A stretch of 64,000 bases of DNA from Brienomyrus brachyistius (GCF_023856365.1 NW_026042461.1:1-64000); one strand, 5' to 3'. Counted from the first letter of the stretch, positions 48,255 through 60,922 are shown. Translations and numbers: made by a program. The notes: generated by a model not told the origin, from the sequence alone.

Positions 48255-48327
48255 GGCCACAACCGGGATTCGAACCCCGGTCTCCCGTGTGAAAGGCGGC
48301 GATCTTACCACTACACTATCCAGCAAC
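48255..48327 (-). tRNA. tRNA-like sequence, unit C copy 2
   Basis: Identical by eye to 48110-48182, in a tandemly repeated 145-bp cassette that includes the flanking ATATAAAATATATTTTTGGC text. Confidence 0.5.
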
Positions 48328-49220
48328 TATATAATATAAGGGAGATTTACGGGAAAATACTAATACGGGAGGACGGCGGGAAAGACAAGTAAAATACGGT
48401 AGTTTCCCGGCCAAAACGGGAGACTTGACAGCCTGAGATGGCTGTCTCTGGCCACGCCCCCTACAGTCGGTCCGGCCCCTGGCTTTTCCAGCGTGTTCGC
48501 GAAAACGACTTCATTTATTTTCTTATTGATTTATCGACAGACCATCATACTTTTTAGACGTTATAATAACAACACTCTATTGATCCCCAAAGAGAGAAAT
48601 TCTCTCCTTGCCTGCCCCCTCTTACTGTCCATGATACACAAGCACATATGTAGAAAAACGTCAGCTTGGAAGCCAAGGCTGGACTTAACCTACTCTATTC
48701 TGGTATTCTGTTCTCCCAAGTAAGGCGTGGGTTCGAATCCAACTTCCGACAAAAGTTCTTCAATCGCTACAGCACAATTTGAGCCACTTACGGCTTTAAT
48801 TGCTTTGTTTTATTTTTGCGTTTCAGGCAAAACTACATAACACTTAAAGACACTACGGGCATGTAAATGGAGAACGAAATTATAGTTATACCGAATCTCC
48901 TACACACAATACCAAGGTTACCAACTTTGGTCAGCTGGCCGGAGTGAGACGTTCAATTCCCGTAAGATTTCTTTGCGCCAGCCTGAGAGTCTGAAAACAC
49001 GTCACACCAGATGCATGAGAGATGGAAACCTGGGATATTCAGTCGAATCAGATCAAATATGATGCTAAGTTAGTACTAAGTTAAAATATGTTCCGCACTT
49101 GTAACATGCACCCATGATTTGGAACAGCAGCATACCTGTCAAGGTTTGGATTTGAAAATAAAGGAAATTTTCCGGCACCCGCCGTGAGCCATCCCACCAC
49201 CGCAACCAGGCTCCAGTATC

Positions 49221-50937
49221 AACAACAACAAACAAACAAATTTATTTTTATATAGCGCATTATCACAACATTACATTGTCTCAAAGCGCTTTACAGTATC
49301 CTCACCCAAAGCCCCCAGTGAGTAAGCCATAGGCGACAGTGGCAAGGAAAAACTCCCTAGAAGGAAGAAACCTTGAGAGGGACCAGACTCAAAGGGGAAG
49401 CCCATCCTCCAGGGGCCGGCAGGGATAGTCAAATAGAGAGAGGAGAGCAAGGAAGATAAGCCAATGCCGAAGCCGAGTCTTCTTCCAATTGCCAGGCAAC
49501 CAGAGGTAAGGCAGCGGGTCATACATGGAAGATCAGAACGGCGAGCTGGATGCAGGGACGTCACTGGTGGTGGTCGGGTGTGCTGGATATCTTGATAGAT
49601 TGAGGTCTCCAGGCATCACCCCCAGGAGGAGTAGGGGAAATAAAATGTACAATTAGGCATAGTAGAGGAGGCTATTGGCAGTGCTAAAAGCTAGGTGAGT
49701 ACAATATGAAGTGCAATCTGCAAGCTCCGGCAGATATGGCTATGGCAGCATCAGTAGGAGGGAGAGGCAAGTGGGAATGCCGGCATGGGGAGTCCCTGAA
49801 ATGTCAGCACTCCAGTTCCACAAGAGATTGCAAAGCTAGAGTGACAGCACTGACAATCCAGTTCATCCAAAGCCAATGGCACCGATCCCCACCCAGCTCT
49901 ACACCTCACACTACAGGTCTGCCTGGGAGTGAAGAGTTAGCTAGGGCTAGAACTAGTGTCCCTATACGCTAAACTAAACAGGTGTGTTTTTAGTCTGGAC
50001 TTGAGTTTTTAGTCTGGACAGAGCACGTTACTGACACACACATCTTCTTCGCAATGTTGCACACCTCTTTAAAATTTGCCTTTGTGATCTCCGATTGCCT
50101 CAATCGGACATCATTAGTGCCGACGTGGATAACTATCTGAGAGTATTTACGTTTACTTTTAGCCAGCACTTTTAAATTTGCCGAGATGTCGGTCGCTCTG
50201 GCACCCGGGAGACAATTTACAATGGTCGCTGGAGTCGCTACTCTCACGTTTCTTAGAATAGAATCACCAATTATTAGAGCACTTTCAACAGGCGTCTCAG
50301 TGGGAGTTTCACTGAGTGGGGAGAACCTGTTGGAAACGCGGATAGGCGAATGGTGCCGGTGTAAGTTTGGTTTGGATTTGCGACTATGCCGCCGGGTCGT
50401 CACCCACTCGCCTTGCTGCGAAGGCTCTGCTGCCGGAGCAGGGGGAGACTTACTGGCTATCGCGGACATATCCGGAGCCGCTAATACTGAGTCAATAAAA
50501 CTCTCATTCTCCTGAATGTTATGTAACGTCCGGATACGTCCCTCTAACACTACAATCTTCTCCGTCAGTCTAGCGACTAACTGACACTTCTCACATGTAT
50601 AAATACCGCTAATGACTGGAGAAGAATAGCTAAACATATTACACTCAGAACACGGAACAGTAGACATGGCGTTGTACTTACGTAAACTGAGGCTGTAAGG
50701 CTGGAAGCACCTTCTTAATTGAACGAAGATCGTGGGTCGGTACTTGCGTAGGTGATTAATCCGTCGGGGTCTGGGAAATTTTATTTATTTATTTTGGAGG
50801 ATTATTAATCTTGCGAAGCTTTTTCCCAATGACTTAACTCGAATTATTATTTAGGTGATATCTATGGTTTCAAAGTTCGCGCGCTAGCAGTCAGTATCAC
50901 TCTCGCAGGAAACAGGAAACAACGGAAATGACCATGT
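49221..50937 (-). mobile_element. LINE-derived element inserted only in unit C
   Basis: A 1,717-bp minus-strand retroelement absent from units A and B at the same site. It is flanked by the 5-bp duplication GTATC (49216-49220 and 50938-50942). The 3-prime end is a TTTG/TTG simple tail preceded by CTGTAAAGCGCTTTGAG and GCGCTATATAAAAATAAA, a tail style typical of fish L2/CR1-clade LINEs. Its ORF1 is truncated and joined to 3-prime sequence, with no reverse transcriptase, so it is a non-autonomous deletion derivative. Part of the tail (49300-49430) is related to the repeat at 9832-10020. Confidence 0.85.
49990..50667 (-). pseudogene. LINE ORF1 with SGNH/GDSL esterase domain, truncated
   Basis: Encodes 225 residues. 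CSEC at 6-9 and CEKC at 25-28 form a zinc-ribbon-like pair, followed by a coiled-coil stretch (about 29-55), a Pro/Ser-rich linker, and the start of an SGNH-hydrolase domain: LIIGDS at 131-136 (nucleophile S136), CLPGARATD near 152-160 and HVGTND at 181-186. ORF1 esterase domains of this kind are known from CR1/L2-clade LINEs. The frame stops soon after HVGTND, before the block carrying the catalytic Asp-His, so the esterase is incomplete. Chosen start is the ATG at 50667, just after a GTAAGT-containing leader. Confidence 0.75.
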
Positions 50938-52026
50938 GTATCCCTTACATTTTAAGACAGGAAATATAAAATAATATAAATTATATAAAATATAATATAA
51001 ATATAAATATATAAAATATATAAAATATAAAATAACCATTTGTCATTTATTTTCTATTAATTTTTCATGTTCACTCATGCGGCTCTGTCATTCACTAATG
51101 ACTTGGATTTTTCATGCCGACTGACATCGTTCCTTCCCCGTGGGAGACAAATCTTACAGAACGCGTGACCCATCCTGCTCCTCTTCAGGAAAGTAAATTC
51201 GTCATCTTCGTCATCACCCCTTAAAACAATTACTGAAGCGAGACGGCGCACGCGTTACGGCGACAGATTTAAATTGTGAGTGCACTATATCTCGTCGCAA
51301 ATGGTGCTTAACCACGGCGGGTCTCAAGCACAGGAGACTCCCAATTTCTAAATGACACACACTTGGCTCACAGCGCAAAGTTGTGTTAAACTTGCTTTGT
51401 CTAAAGCAGGCACACACATACGAGTATGATCCTGATAGGTAACTAAGCTATCGGTCTTATGTCCAAGCGCAACATAATTTAGGTTAGAACCTCATAACAA
51501 GTATTCCCGTTCGCTAATAGAGAGATCTCTCCCAGGATATATAGAAACGGAGACACTCGTCCGAATTGAACCTGGAAACAAAGCGCTACATCTGAGAATC
51601 TCGTCAGACATAGGGTTAAAGTTTACTGCAGTTTAATACGAAAGAACTACAATGAAATCACCGAAAATAAAACAAAATAATATAACTACTAATAATAGAA
51701 ATAAAAATAACTATAATAAGCCCATATGATCCCGCTTAAATGCCTTCAGATTGCCATGAGTGCGACTTTTGCAACCAGTTGACAGTAGCGCTTCTTCACT
51801 GCACGTTCGGTCATAAAAAGTTTAAATTGTGTGCTCAGAATAAGTTTAAACCTTGTGCCTTGTGATTATTAACCAATTTTTATGCTGAATGGTCGGCTCA
51901 AACTCAATTGCGAAACACCGTGAGTCTGTTAATGTGTGACTTAAATGGAACTCATTAATAACCAGTATCACGTAATAACCTGGGTTAGAATAGAAGGCTT
52001 GTCCAACGAGCTGCGTCACCAGGTAA

Positions 52027-53010
52027 TGTAAACGATCGGTAGCGAAGCTCCCCTCACGGCCAATGAGAGAGAGTCTCGCGATATTTCAGGCGAATTTGAG
52101 GTTTCAGAGCGTAGATCGCACAGGCAGGGATTCTTGTGAGCACTCAATGAACGGAGGCTGAAGTTGTGTAAAAGACATGCATTTATTCCTATAACTAACA
52201 TAAGACAGACATTACACCTAACAAACAATAAACACGAAATAACGGAGTGGACACAAACAATGTAATCATGAAAATGCAATGACCAGATTTAAAATGAGTA
52301 ACCTTAAAAGGGAAAATACTGTTCTGCAAAGCAAGCAATTTGTGGAAATACTGTCCTAAAGTAATATAGCAGGTGAATAGGAGTTTAGGTTGTTATAAAT
52401 GAAAGGAAGTTTGTTTACTTGGTTGCAGAGTGGGGGGGGGGGGGGTCTTGGCAGTTGGTTGCGGAGGCTGATGAGCTGATGGGTGATGGCACTCAGGGAG
52501 GCGCGGTGTTTGCAGCGGTTGTTGGAGTGGAGCCCCTCTGATTCCCTCTCCTGGTGAAGCTTGGGCTTGGTTGCAGTTCTCTGTCCAGCTGGGTCTTCAC
52601 TGATAGGCTTCAGGAGGGCTTCTTGTGGGCTTCTCTTCTCTTGGGCTGATGTTCTCTGCCTCTCTTCGTGCTGATGGTCTTTTGTTTTCTCCTCCCTTCT
52701 GTTTCTCCTCTCCTGGCTTTGTTCTGAGGTGCCAGGTTTTATAGTGTAAAGTTCGTGAATAGGAGTGACCAGGAATTCGACTCCTGGACCAATGGCTGAC
52801 CATCCATTTGGCGGGCTTTCGGAAGGGGGTCTGTATCAGTCCTTTTGAGATTTATGACCAGAGTGATTTCCCTTGTATTGATGATTTTCGTTAGGCTGGT
52901 GTAACTTTTGATATATTCACTTTCGTGGTAACCACTGACCAGATTTGGAAACTGGAGTGATTTTCCATCGGTTTGATACCAAACATGCCATAGCAGCCTA
53001 GCGGTTCACA
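52027..53010 (-). mobile_element. LTR of a retroelement, unit C copy
   Basis: Same LTR-like segment, one base longer because of an extra G in the long G-run near 52432-52445. Confidence 0.45.
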
Positions 53011-53091
53011 CCTCATACCATCTGTAATGATTAATTAATGATTACTTATATTATGTCGTTATGTTATATTACTCACACCTTATTTTATGCC

Positions 53092-54263
53092 TCACAATCT
53101 ATATAATTGTAAATATACTGTGTAGCTGCTGGCGCGTTCCAAACTAAATCTCATTGTACTTACAATGTCAATAAAAACATCCATCCATCCATCTAGGCAG
53201 GCCAGTGTCGCCTCCATCCTTCCTGAAGTCAGTGATTCCTTTGTCTTTGTGCTGTTTAGTGCCAAATTGTTTGCTGAACTCCAACCTATCAGTTTCTGGA
53301 CCTCATCTCTGTAAGCTGACTCATAAGAACCAAAGAGATTTACAAATGAGAGGAGGCCATTCGGCCCATCAAGCTCCTTTGAGGAGAACTTAGCTAATAG
53401 CTCAAAAATCTTATCTAGCTCTGATTTAAAAGAACCCAGGGTTTTAGCTTGTGTTACAATAACAGGAAGACTATTCCATACTCTAACTACACGCTGTGTA
53501 CAGAAATGCTTCATCAAATTCGTTTTAAAATGTTCTCCAGCTAATTTCCACTTATGGCCACGAGTTCTGGTATTTAAACTAACATTGAAATAGCCATTTG
53601 GCTGAACAGCATCCAGACCTGTTAGAATCTTAAACACCTGGATTATGTCCCCCCTTAGTCTCCTTTGCTCGAGGCTAAACAGATTCAGCTCAGCTAACCT
53701 CTCCTCATTAGACATTCCTCTAAGACCAGGAATCATTCTCGTTGCCCTACGTTGCACCTTTTCCAAGGCAGCAATGTCCTTCTTAAGGTATGGTAACCAA
53801 ACCCGCACACAATATTCTAGGTGGGGTCTTACCAAGGAATTATATTATCGTAGCATCACTTGCCTTGTCTTAAACTCCACACACCTAGAGATGCAATGTG
53901 CCTTCTCGCGTGGTGTTCCTGCAGAGGGAGTCTGTGAGTGCTGGAGATTGGGGGAGGGGGCAGTGTGGCTATGTCTGCTCTGTGTTCCTCCAGACGAGCA
54001 AAGAAGCTGTTTAGCTCCTTTGCTAAAAGGGCGTTGCTGTTAACAGTGACGGTGTTGTTGCCTTTGAAGTTTGTAATGTGTTGTATTCCCTGCCACACCC
54101 ACTGTGGGTTGTTGTATGTGAAGTAGACCTCTATTTTCTGTTTCTCTGCCTGCCTGGCAACCTTGATGCCCCTATTCAGGTTAGCTCTGGCTGCACTCTG
54201 TGTTCTTGACTGCGCTGTCTTGTCCTGTAGTATTGTATTGTTGCTCTTGTGTTTATCTTGCAC
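53092..54263 (-). pseudogene. CR1/L2-type LINE fragments, unit C copy
   Basis: Same scrambled LINE fragment, matching unit B at the Arg codon that differs in unit A. Confidence 0.75.
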
Positions 54264-54587
54264 TTTCTCCCTCTGTTTGTGCTCCTTTCACTCTGTATAG
54301 TTCTATCTTGCCCGCACTTGTGTCATCTTGTGTTGTTTCTGTTTTTCTTCTTTGTGTTGCACCGTGGTCCAGGAGGAACAATGTTTCCTTTCACTGTGTA
54401 CTGTGTATATTGCTGAAATAACAATAAACCCACTTGACCACCTGCCTCAATTCATCCTGAAGAGTTTTCCAATGTTGTTCAAAGGTCTGTTTGTTTCGAG
54501 TGAAGGACACGCCCCTGGACGTGCTGGATAAGGGGACCACAGATCAGTGTCCTCAGTCCTGCTTCTCCCTTCAAAGCTGAGAGGAAG

Positions 54588-56775
54588 ATGACCCGCCTGC
54601 TGCTTCTGGTTTTGGCTTATGGAGCTCTGCTTATCTCCACAGAGGCCCAGCAAGATTACCACAGTCTCCCTGCACTCACAAGACGGCCATTAAACTCGCA
54701 GTCGAAAATGCTCATCAAGGAACCCGTCAGCACATGAATTTCTATAACATCCAGGGCCGTCCGAAGGTAACTGCTGAGAAAGTGTTTACAAAAGTGTGAA
54801 ACTTTCATCATCTGCAAGCTGAACTAATGAGTATCACATTGATTTTGATGTTTTAATTTCAATGCATATGATGCTTAATGTCTCTTCACAATGAAAGTGA
54901 TGGTTGTATATCTCAGCCCTGGTCAATTTTACCTTCTCACAGTTTCTCTCTGAATCTGCTGCAGTCAAGTCTGTGACAGTTTGCCATTTTTTGGGTGATT
55001 ATTGTTTGTTATATTGCCTTTAAAACAGTTGTAGGCAATTTTGTATATAACGTGTTTATGTGATTTAGATCAGCAGTGAATACATTGACATTGAGATTCT
55101 CTTGAGAGCAACAAAATGTCCAAAGTCAACTGCAACAGACCATCGGGCTGACTGTATTTTCATGGACAAGAGGGTAAGTAAAGAGTCACTGTGACTGTGA
55201 GCATTGGACATATCAGTTAGCAAATTAATTTAGGTTCATGTTAACTTTTTTGATGCCCTGCGGGGGAAAGTTAGCCAACAATAAAGTAACAAATACATAG
55301 GTGGCCTCAAAGAGCCAGTTCCTTCACCTTATTCTCAAATTTTAGTAGGTTTACAGGCTTAAAGGCTGGATTACCAGGCAGAAGCAAATGCTAATCATCT
55401 GAGGGGTGACCTGTAGATTATGCTTCGAGCTATGAACCCTAGCTGGCCTTATTTAAAGACCTGTGGGCTGTACTACAAAGCGGGTTTTACATACCCAGAG
55501 TTAACTCAATCGAGCCAGGTTAACTAAAACTCATTGTTGAAATCAGCCTTAAATGGCAGTGTGGTGTTTTGTGGTGAAAGGGCAGGACTTAACTCTTGTT
55601 TTAATTAGAAAGCCAGTAATTAAACCTGGTCAGAGCAGGGTAGATGTGCAGTGTGAATTACCCTTTAAATTTACCTCTTTAAATAGTGAACTACAGGACC
55701 ACTTAGCTTGATCGGAGGACAGTATTTTAATACAGAGCAGTGTTCAGTTAAACGGGATTTGTTGTTCATACTTTTAGATGAACTTGCTTTGTATAATATA
55801 GCCTTATGGTGACCCTGCTTTGGAAGCTCTTTCCTCTAAAATTGTTCTGTGTCATTAAACCCTGCACTCCAGCAGCTCTGCCTTAAATCATTAGATATAT
55901 CTTTACTACACCTTCTCTCACTGTATTTATTGCCCACCACTCTTTAAATACTGTTTTTGTGTGTCTGTGTGTTTTTGCAGCCATTCATTAACTGTAGAGT
56001 TTGCAGCAGACGGTCTGGTAATGATCTTACACATCCATCAAATGACTGTGTACCAAACAAGAAAGTGGATGAAGTAAGTGTAGAGAGTCTTAGCATTATG
56101 GAAATGTAACAGGTGTGTGAATTGTGTCTAAACATGTGGTTAAACTTTGATTGTGTTTGTACATGCAAAAATTTGATCAGAGTACTGTTTATTAATGACA
56201 ATGTTACTTTTAATCTGAACAACAGTGGCAGCACCAAGGAAAAGCTTGGGGGGGGGGGCTCTAGCTCCTCCTCCAATGACCATAGTACCCCCACAGCACC
56301 CCCAAAATATTGGTTTCATTTTTTCTTTAACTATCTGTAAAATCTGTATATTGTGTAAGACATTTTTGCGGTTTTTACAGCATACTTGTAGTGTATTTTT
56401 TCTTCAAAGTACACATAGAGGCTCTGTGAGCTAGACGTTAGAATTTTATATTTTATCCTATTTTATCCATGCTGTAGCTTATCGTGTTGTGTGCTTCTAT
56501 ACACCATCTACATAAGCTGAAAAGCTAAAGCACCCGGTCTAAATAATCTCACTCCCCTATAGCACCTGTAGCATTAAGTCACTGGCGCTGCCACTGCTGA
56601 ATAAACGACTCCAATCTGACTAAACCGCTTAACTTTTCCTCCCCATGTTACATTTCAGGACAAACGACGTAATATGTGTCCTTCTGATAAACCTCTTCTC
56701 AGACCTAAAACTGCCTTGGCTTCCAAGGACACTAAAGAAGCTGAAGGAGACCGTCTGGCTGTTTCTGATGGCTGA
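54588..56775 (+). pseudogene. rarres2-like: Chemerin-like gene, frameshifted, unit C
   Basis: Exons 54588-54766, 55069-55173, 55981-56073 and 56659-56775, with ATG intact and the same exon 1 frameshift. The exons look identical to unit A. Introns contain dispersed repeats: the 8460-8750 equivalent (ACAAAGCGGGTTTTACAT...) and a long G-run after exon 3. Confidence 0.6.
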
Positions 56776-56832
56776 TGGTCCTGCAATGTGGACCAGAGGA
56801 GGAAACTGGGAGGGAAAATGCTTTGCTTTATA

Positions 56833-57021
56833 TCATGCCCACCCAAAGCCCCCAGTGAGTAAGCCATAGGCGCCGATAGCATGGAAAAACTCCCAAGAAG
56901 GAAGAAACCTTGGGAGGGACCAAACTCAAAGGGGGAGCCCATCCTCCTGGGGCCGGCAAAGTGTAGGTGCAGGATCACAAAAAAACTTGACGAGAGAAAC
57001 GAGAGAATTCGACTGTCCCTC
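56833..57021 (-). repeat. LINE-tail-like repeat R2, unit C
   Basis: Same R2 repeat. Unit C therefore carries both this old copy and the young related insertion at 49221-50937. Confidence 0.65.
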
Positions 57022-57216
57022 ACAAAAACTGTAAAGTTTTAGTGGCTAAATTGCTTTTTCTATGCCTTTTCAAACAGGAGGAGATTTGTTTGGCTATACG
57101 TAGAAATTTTCTATACAATTTAGACAGCACAGAATCATTAACCTACTTTAATGCATTTATTAATACAACCACATATTTCACACATTTTGACATCAGTCAT
57201 GCAGTGAAGATACAGT

Positions 57217-57661
57217 CTCTTTATTTCTTGACGCCAACCCTCCCCATTAATCCGGGCTTGGGACCGACACCTAGTTGAGCTGGCTTTCTCCCTTAAGTGG
57301 CTGGGTTAGGCTAAACTATGTACATATTTATGAAGACTACTATAAATTTATAAAGACCTCCCTAAATATGTAGTCTAACAAAACGCAGTTTAAAGAAGGT
57401 AGCCTACCTGGTAAACAAAGAAATTAAAAGGCCCACAGCATATAATCGGGCTATATCCAAGCAGTTTTTAAGAACGTAACCTACATGGCGAAATTGAATT
57501 ACTTTCTGGACCAACAAACGCAACCAGACATGAACATTATGCACCTTCCTAGTCTTGATGTATGTCGTCATACAGATGAGGACGTTAAGGCAGCCTTTAG
57601 GTCCGACCCATCATGCACTGCAGTTTTTTGCAAATTCCTCAGATGGAAAACCATTAAATAC
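57217..57661 (+). repeat. Dispersed repeat R1, direct copy, unit C
   Basis: Same as 10216-10660. Confidence 0.7.
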
Positions 57662-57931
57662 CTCTTCTATTACCTTATATTACCTTATATTCATGTAATA
57701 AATATACAAATATCAATTAGTTGGAAATCAGCCAGACAGACGTAATTACTACAAATGGTTTCCACTGTATTTGTGACTCTGAGTGCCGCAGGCTTGGATG
57801 CAGTGCCGCACCATTTTGTAAGGCATGCACTGGCCAATCATGTAGCACTTCTCTCATAAATATTAATGAGACATCACCTACCACCCTGCAAAAAAGAAAT
57901 TTGCCGCTCGTCCCCCTGCACATGAACCAAC

Positions 57932-58057
57932 ATGGCTGTGTCAACCAGCGGAGCTCCGGAGCCTCTGGAGAAACACGCGGCAAAAAAGGCTCGCATACGG
58001 TCTTCCAGAGTTTGGGAATACTTCAGTCATGACACCTTTTCTGCGCCTCTACTGTAG
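57932..58057 (+). pseudogene. Possible hAT/ZBED N-terminal fragment, unit C
   Basis: Identical by eye to 10931-11056. Confidence 0.3.
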
Positions 58058-58642
58058 CTGGCGTTAATGACGCTGTTTCAGCCATTTTATATTTTCTGTT
58101 TACTTATTCTGTCATGTAAGACTGAGACAAATTATCGTTTACGACTATTCTTACACACTGTAGCCTGACTTGCTGACTTAAGTAAGCTTAACTATAAGCT
58201 ACCTTTGCTAGTGTTTGTGAATAACATGTTTCTCTAGTTATGAAATTATTCCATGTTTTAGCATCTGTTTCAACATTAAAGTCAAATTGGTATATTGAAA
58301 TATGTAAAAACTATTGAACTATTAGCTTAAGTCTAACATAGAAAATCCTACTGAATCTCTTAAGATTTTCCTTTTTTGTTAATGCACTAATGTTTAAGAA
58401 GTGTCTTAAATTGAATTTCAGATTTGTGTGTGGGTGGGAGTGGGTGAATTGTATTAAATTCATACATTCATTCTTTTGGCTCAGACATTACTGACCTAAA
58501 AGTGCTTAAATTAGCTACTAAATGGCAAAAAATATTCTAAATATCACATTTTCCATTCTTCGGTATAATTTTAATGAATCACCTATGCTGCCAAACATTA
58601 ACGCATAGATTGTCACAACACTCTATGTTTTAGTTCTTCTTT

Positions 58643-58942
58643 ATGTGTATAGGACGGTGTGATGGTTCTGGTGGTGGGTGTGGCCGACGCTGCTCGCGAT
58701 GTTTGGCTATGCTGCAGTCCCAGGGACCAAGTTGGAACACATTTCCACCTTCAAGCTTAGGTGGAAAAACGGCACCGAGACCCAGCAGCAGGACAACTTC
58801 TTGTCCAGACAACCAGCCCTGCTTCATCATTGAAGTAAGCCCTGTGAACAGGAGCGAGATGTACTTCTGCAGTGGATGTTATAGCGGAAAGAACATCCCC
58901 ATCCTCACGTCTGCCGGAGTGCCCCCTCAAGTGGGTGTGTGA
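58643..58942 (+). pseudogene. Possible decayed Ig V-set-like exon, unit C
   Basis: Same sequence and same frame breaks as 11662-11961. Confidence 0.3.
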
Positions 58943-58981
58943 CTTAACTCGATGGATGAATTGGACAGAATGTACTGTTAC

Positions 58982-59587
58982 TAGAGGTCGACCGATATGG
59001 GTTTTTCAAGTCAAGGGTCAGGCGATGGCCGATATATGCTGCTGATTTTTTTGGCCGATAATTGGACGTTTTCCCCCTCTATTTGCATGGTAAAATATCA
59101 CACTAATAATAACAAACGATACACAAAATTTCTCAATTTAGCATTTATTGAATACTCAACTTGGAAACAATAACACATTTATAAACAATAAAAATAGCAG
59201 CATCAGAATCTCTGTTAGTGCACAATATAGCAGCAAACTCCTCATGTTTGACGGAAGGAAATTTGTAAACAATACAAAAAGGAATAAGCATGTTATCTTT
59301 AGTTGTAATCCCACTTCCAGTCCCTGAGTCTTACTCACCACACTCATACTTCACAGCAAACAGACAGCAGTTAATTAACCAGAAGAGAAAAATGCAAAAA
59401 CACAACAGAACTTGTAAATAATAACAAACTAATAGACAATAAAAATAGCAGCATCAGAATCTCTATTAGTGCCAAATATAGCAGCAAACTCCTCATGTCT
59501 GACGGAAGGAAAATTTGTAAATACACAAAGGAATGAGCACATCTTCAGTTTTAATCCCATTTCCAGTCCCTGAGTCTTCCTCATCCC
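58982..59587. repeat. hAT-like end and internal duplication, unit C
   Basis: Same as 12001-12605, with single-base run differences. Confidence 0.5.
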
Positions 59588-59649
59588 ACAAGCAGGCAAG
59601 GCATGTCACCCCGGTTGTGTGACACTTATTTTATATAATAAAATAAGTG

Positions 59650-60902
59650 CCCCCCTGCGGCCCCAGAGCCCGAGCAGCCGTCTCCGCTGCCTGCAGCTAC
59701 CGCGCCCACGTCCGAGGCGCTTTCCCTGCCTGCAGCTCCCGGGCAGGCGCCCCCTCTGCAGCCTGCAGCTCCAGTCCCTGGCCCCACTCCAGTCCCTTCT
59801 CCCCCCTGTGACTCTGGTACCCCTCACCCCGACGAGCCCGACCCCGGCCGCAGGTCCTTATGTCTGTGTCCCATAAGGGGAGAGGACACAGACGCACGGC
59901 TGGGGTCCCACCCGCCCAGCCCCCTGGCTCGCCCTCCCTCGCCGGCGCTAGGGCTTGGTCGGCACCTGCGGGTCCTGGCCCTCCGGGTCGGCTGTCGTCT
60001 GCGGGTCCCCCTCCGCGGCCTCGTCGCCCTGCCTCGGTCCCTCCTCCGGCGTCTTATCGGTTGCCTGCGGGCCCCCCGACGGCGGCTCCTCATTCGCCTG
60101 CTGGTCCTCCCGCTCTGGCGTGTCGGAGGACGTCGCCGTCTGCTGCGGCTCCCCCTCTCTCCTTGCCCTCGCCAGGGTCCCTTCCAGCTCCTTCGTCCCC
60201 TTCCCTGGTCTCCCCTCCGACTCCCTCCTTCGTCCCTGCGTCTGTCCCTCACCCCGTCTCCTCGGCCCCCTCCGGCTCCGGCCTCCCGGCCGCCTGCAGC
60301 CCTTCCGGCTGCCTCCCGTCGCCCGCTGGGTCTCCCTCGGGCTCCTCTTGGTTCCCCCTCCTTCTCTCCCTGGCCTCCCGTCTTTGTCCCTCCTGCCTCT
60401 GCTCCCCCTCGCTTTGTTCCTCCTGTCTCTGTCCCTCCTCTCTTTGTCCCTCGTCCCTCTGGCTTCTGCTCCTCTTTCCCCGATGTTCCCTTCGTTCACT
60501 CCCGGTCCTTTTGTCCTGCCTGTTCCCTCCGTGTCCCCCTTTCTGATCTGTTTCTCTGCCTTTCCTGTCTTATGTCAAGTCTTGTCCTGGCTCCTTCCCC
60601 TGTGCCAGTTCTGTCTGTCCGTTCTGTTCCCTGTCCCTCATTAATGAGGTTTTATATAGATATACATATATGCCCGGCTTGTCCGCTCCTCGTGTGTGCC
60701 ACGCCCCCTGATTACCCACGTGTGCTTCCCTGATCGTCTCCTGCTTTGCCCGATTACTTTGATTAGTCATGACCTATTTTAAGTCCTGGTCTTACCTGTT
60801 TGCCCTGTCCGTCATTGTAGTTTGTCAATGCCTGCGTTCCGTCCTGCTCTACCCGCTCCGTTTCCCCGATTAAAGACCCGTTTTCACAAACACAAAAAAA
60901 AC
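59650..60902 (+). mobile_element. GC-rich retroelement 3-prime segment, unit C
   Basis: Same segment, with four extra Cs in C-runs relative to unit A (near 59651, 59805, 59820 and 60267), which break the long frame into pieces. It is otherwise nearly identical. Confidence 0.55.
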
Positions 60903-60922
60903 TATATGTATACATATACATA

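Larger units (their letters stand above)
47928..48434. mobile_element. MITE-like element carrying two tRNA-like copies
   Basis: Unit C version of 24782-25222. The left end CATACCTGTCAAG is intact; the right end reads CTTGACAGC and then diverges (CTGAGATG). The central cassette, AT-rich stretch plus tRNA-like sequence, is present twice. Confidence 0.6.
46945..49130. repeat. Modular internal duplications (M1/M2), unit C
   Basis: M1 copies at about 46949-47231, 47657-47926 and 48845-49130, and M2 copies at about 47234-47643 and 48440-48832. The arrangement is as in unit B, but the second M1 has a short replaced segment near 47764-47776 (TTTCTCAGG instead of the longer CAATTCCCGTAAG text), and the third is full length. 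Confidence 0.8.
49131..51030. mobile_element. MITE-like left fragment split by LINE insertion
   Basis: Corresponds to 25835-26025 of unit B, but interrupted at 49220/50938 by the LINE-derived element. The part before the insertion ends CTCCAGTATC and the part after resumes GTATCCCTTACATT. Confidence 0.7.

Noticed and set aside
50186..50515. 109-residue plus-strand frame opposite LINE ORF1
   Set aside because: Shadow of the real ORF1 frame, which has recognisable GDS and GTND blocks.
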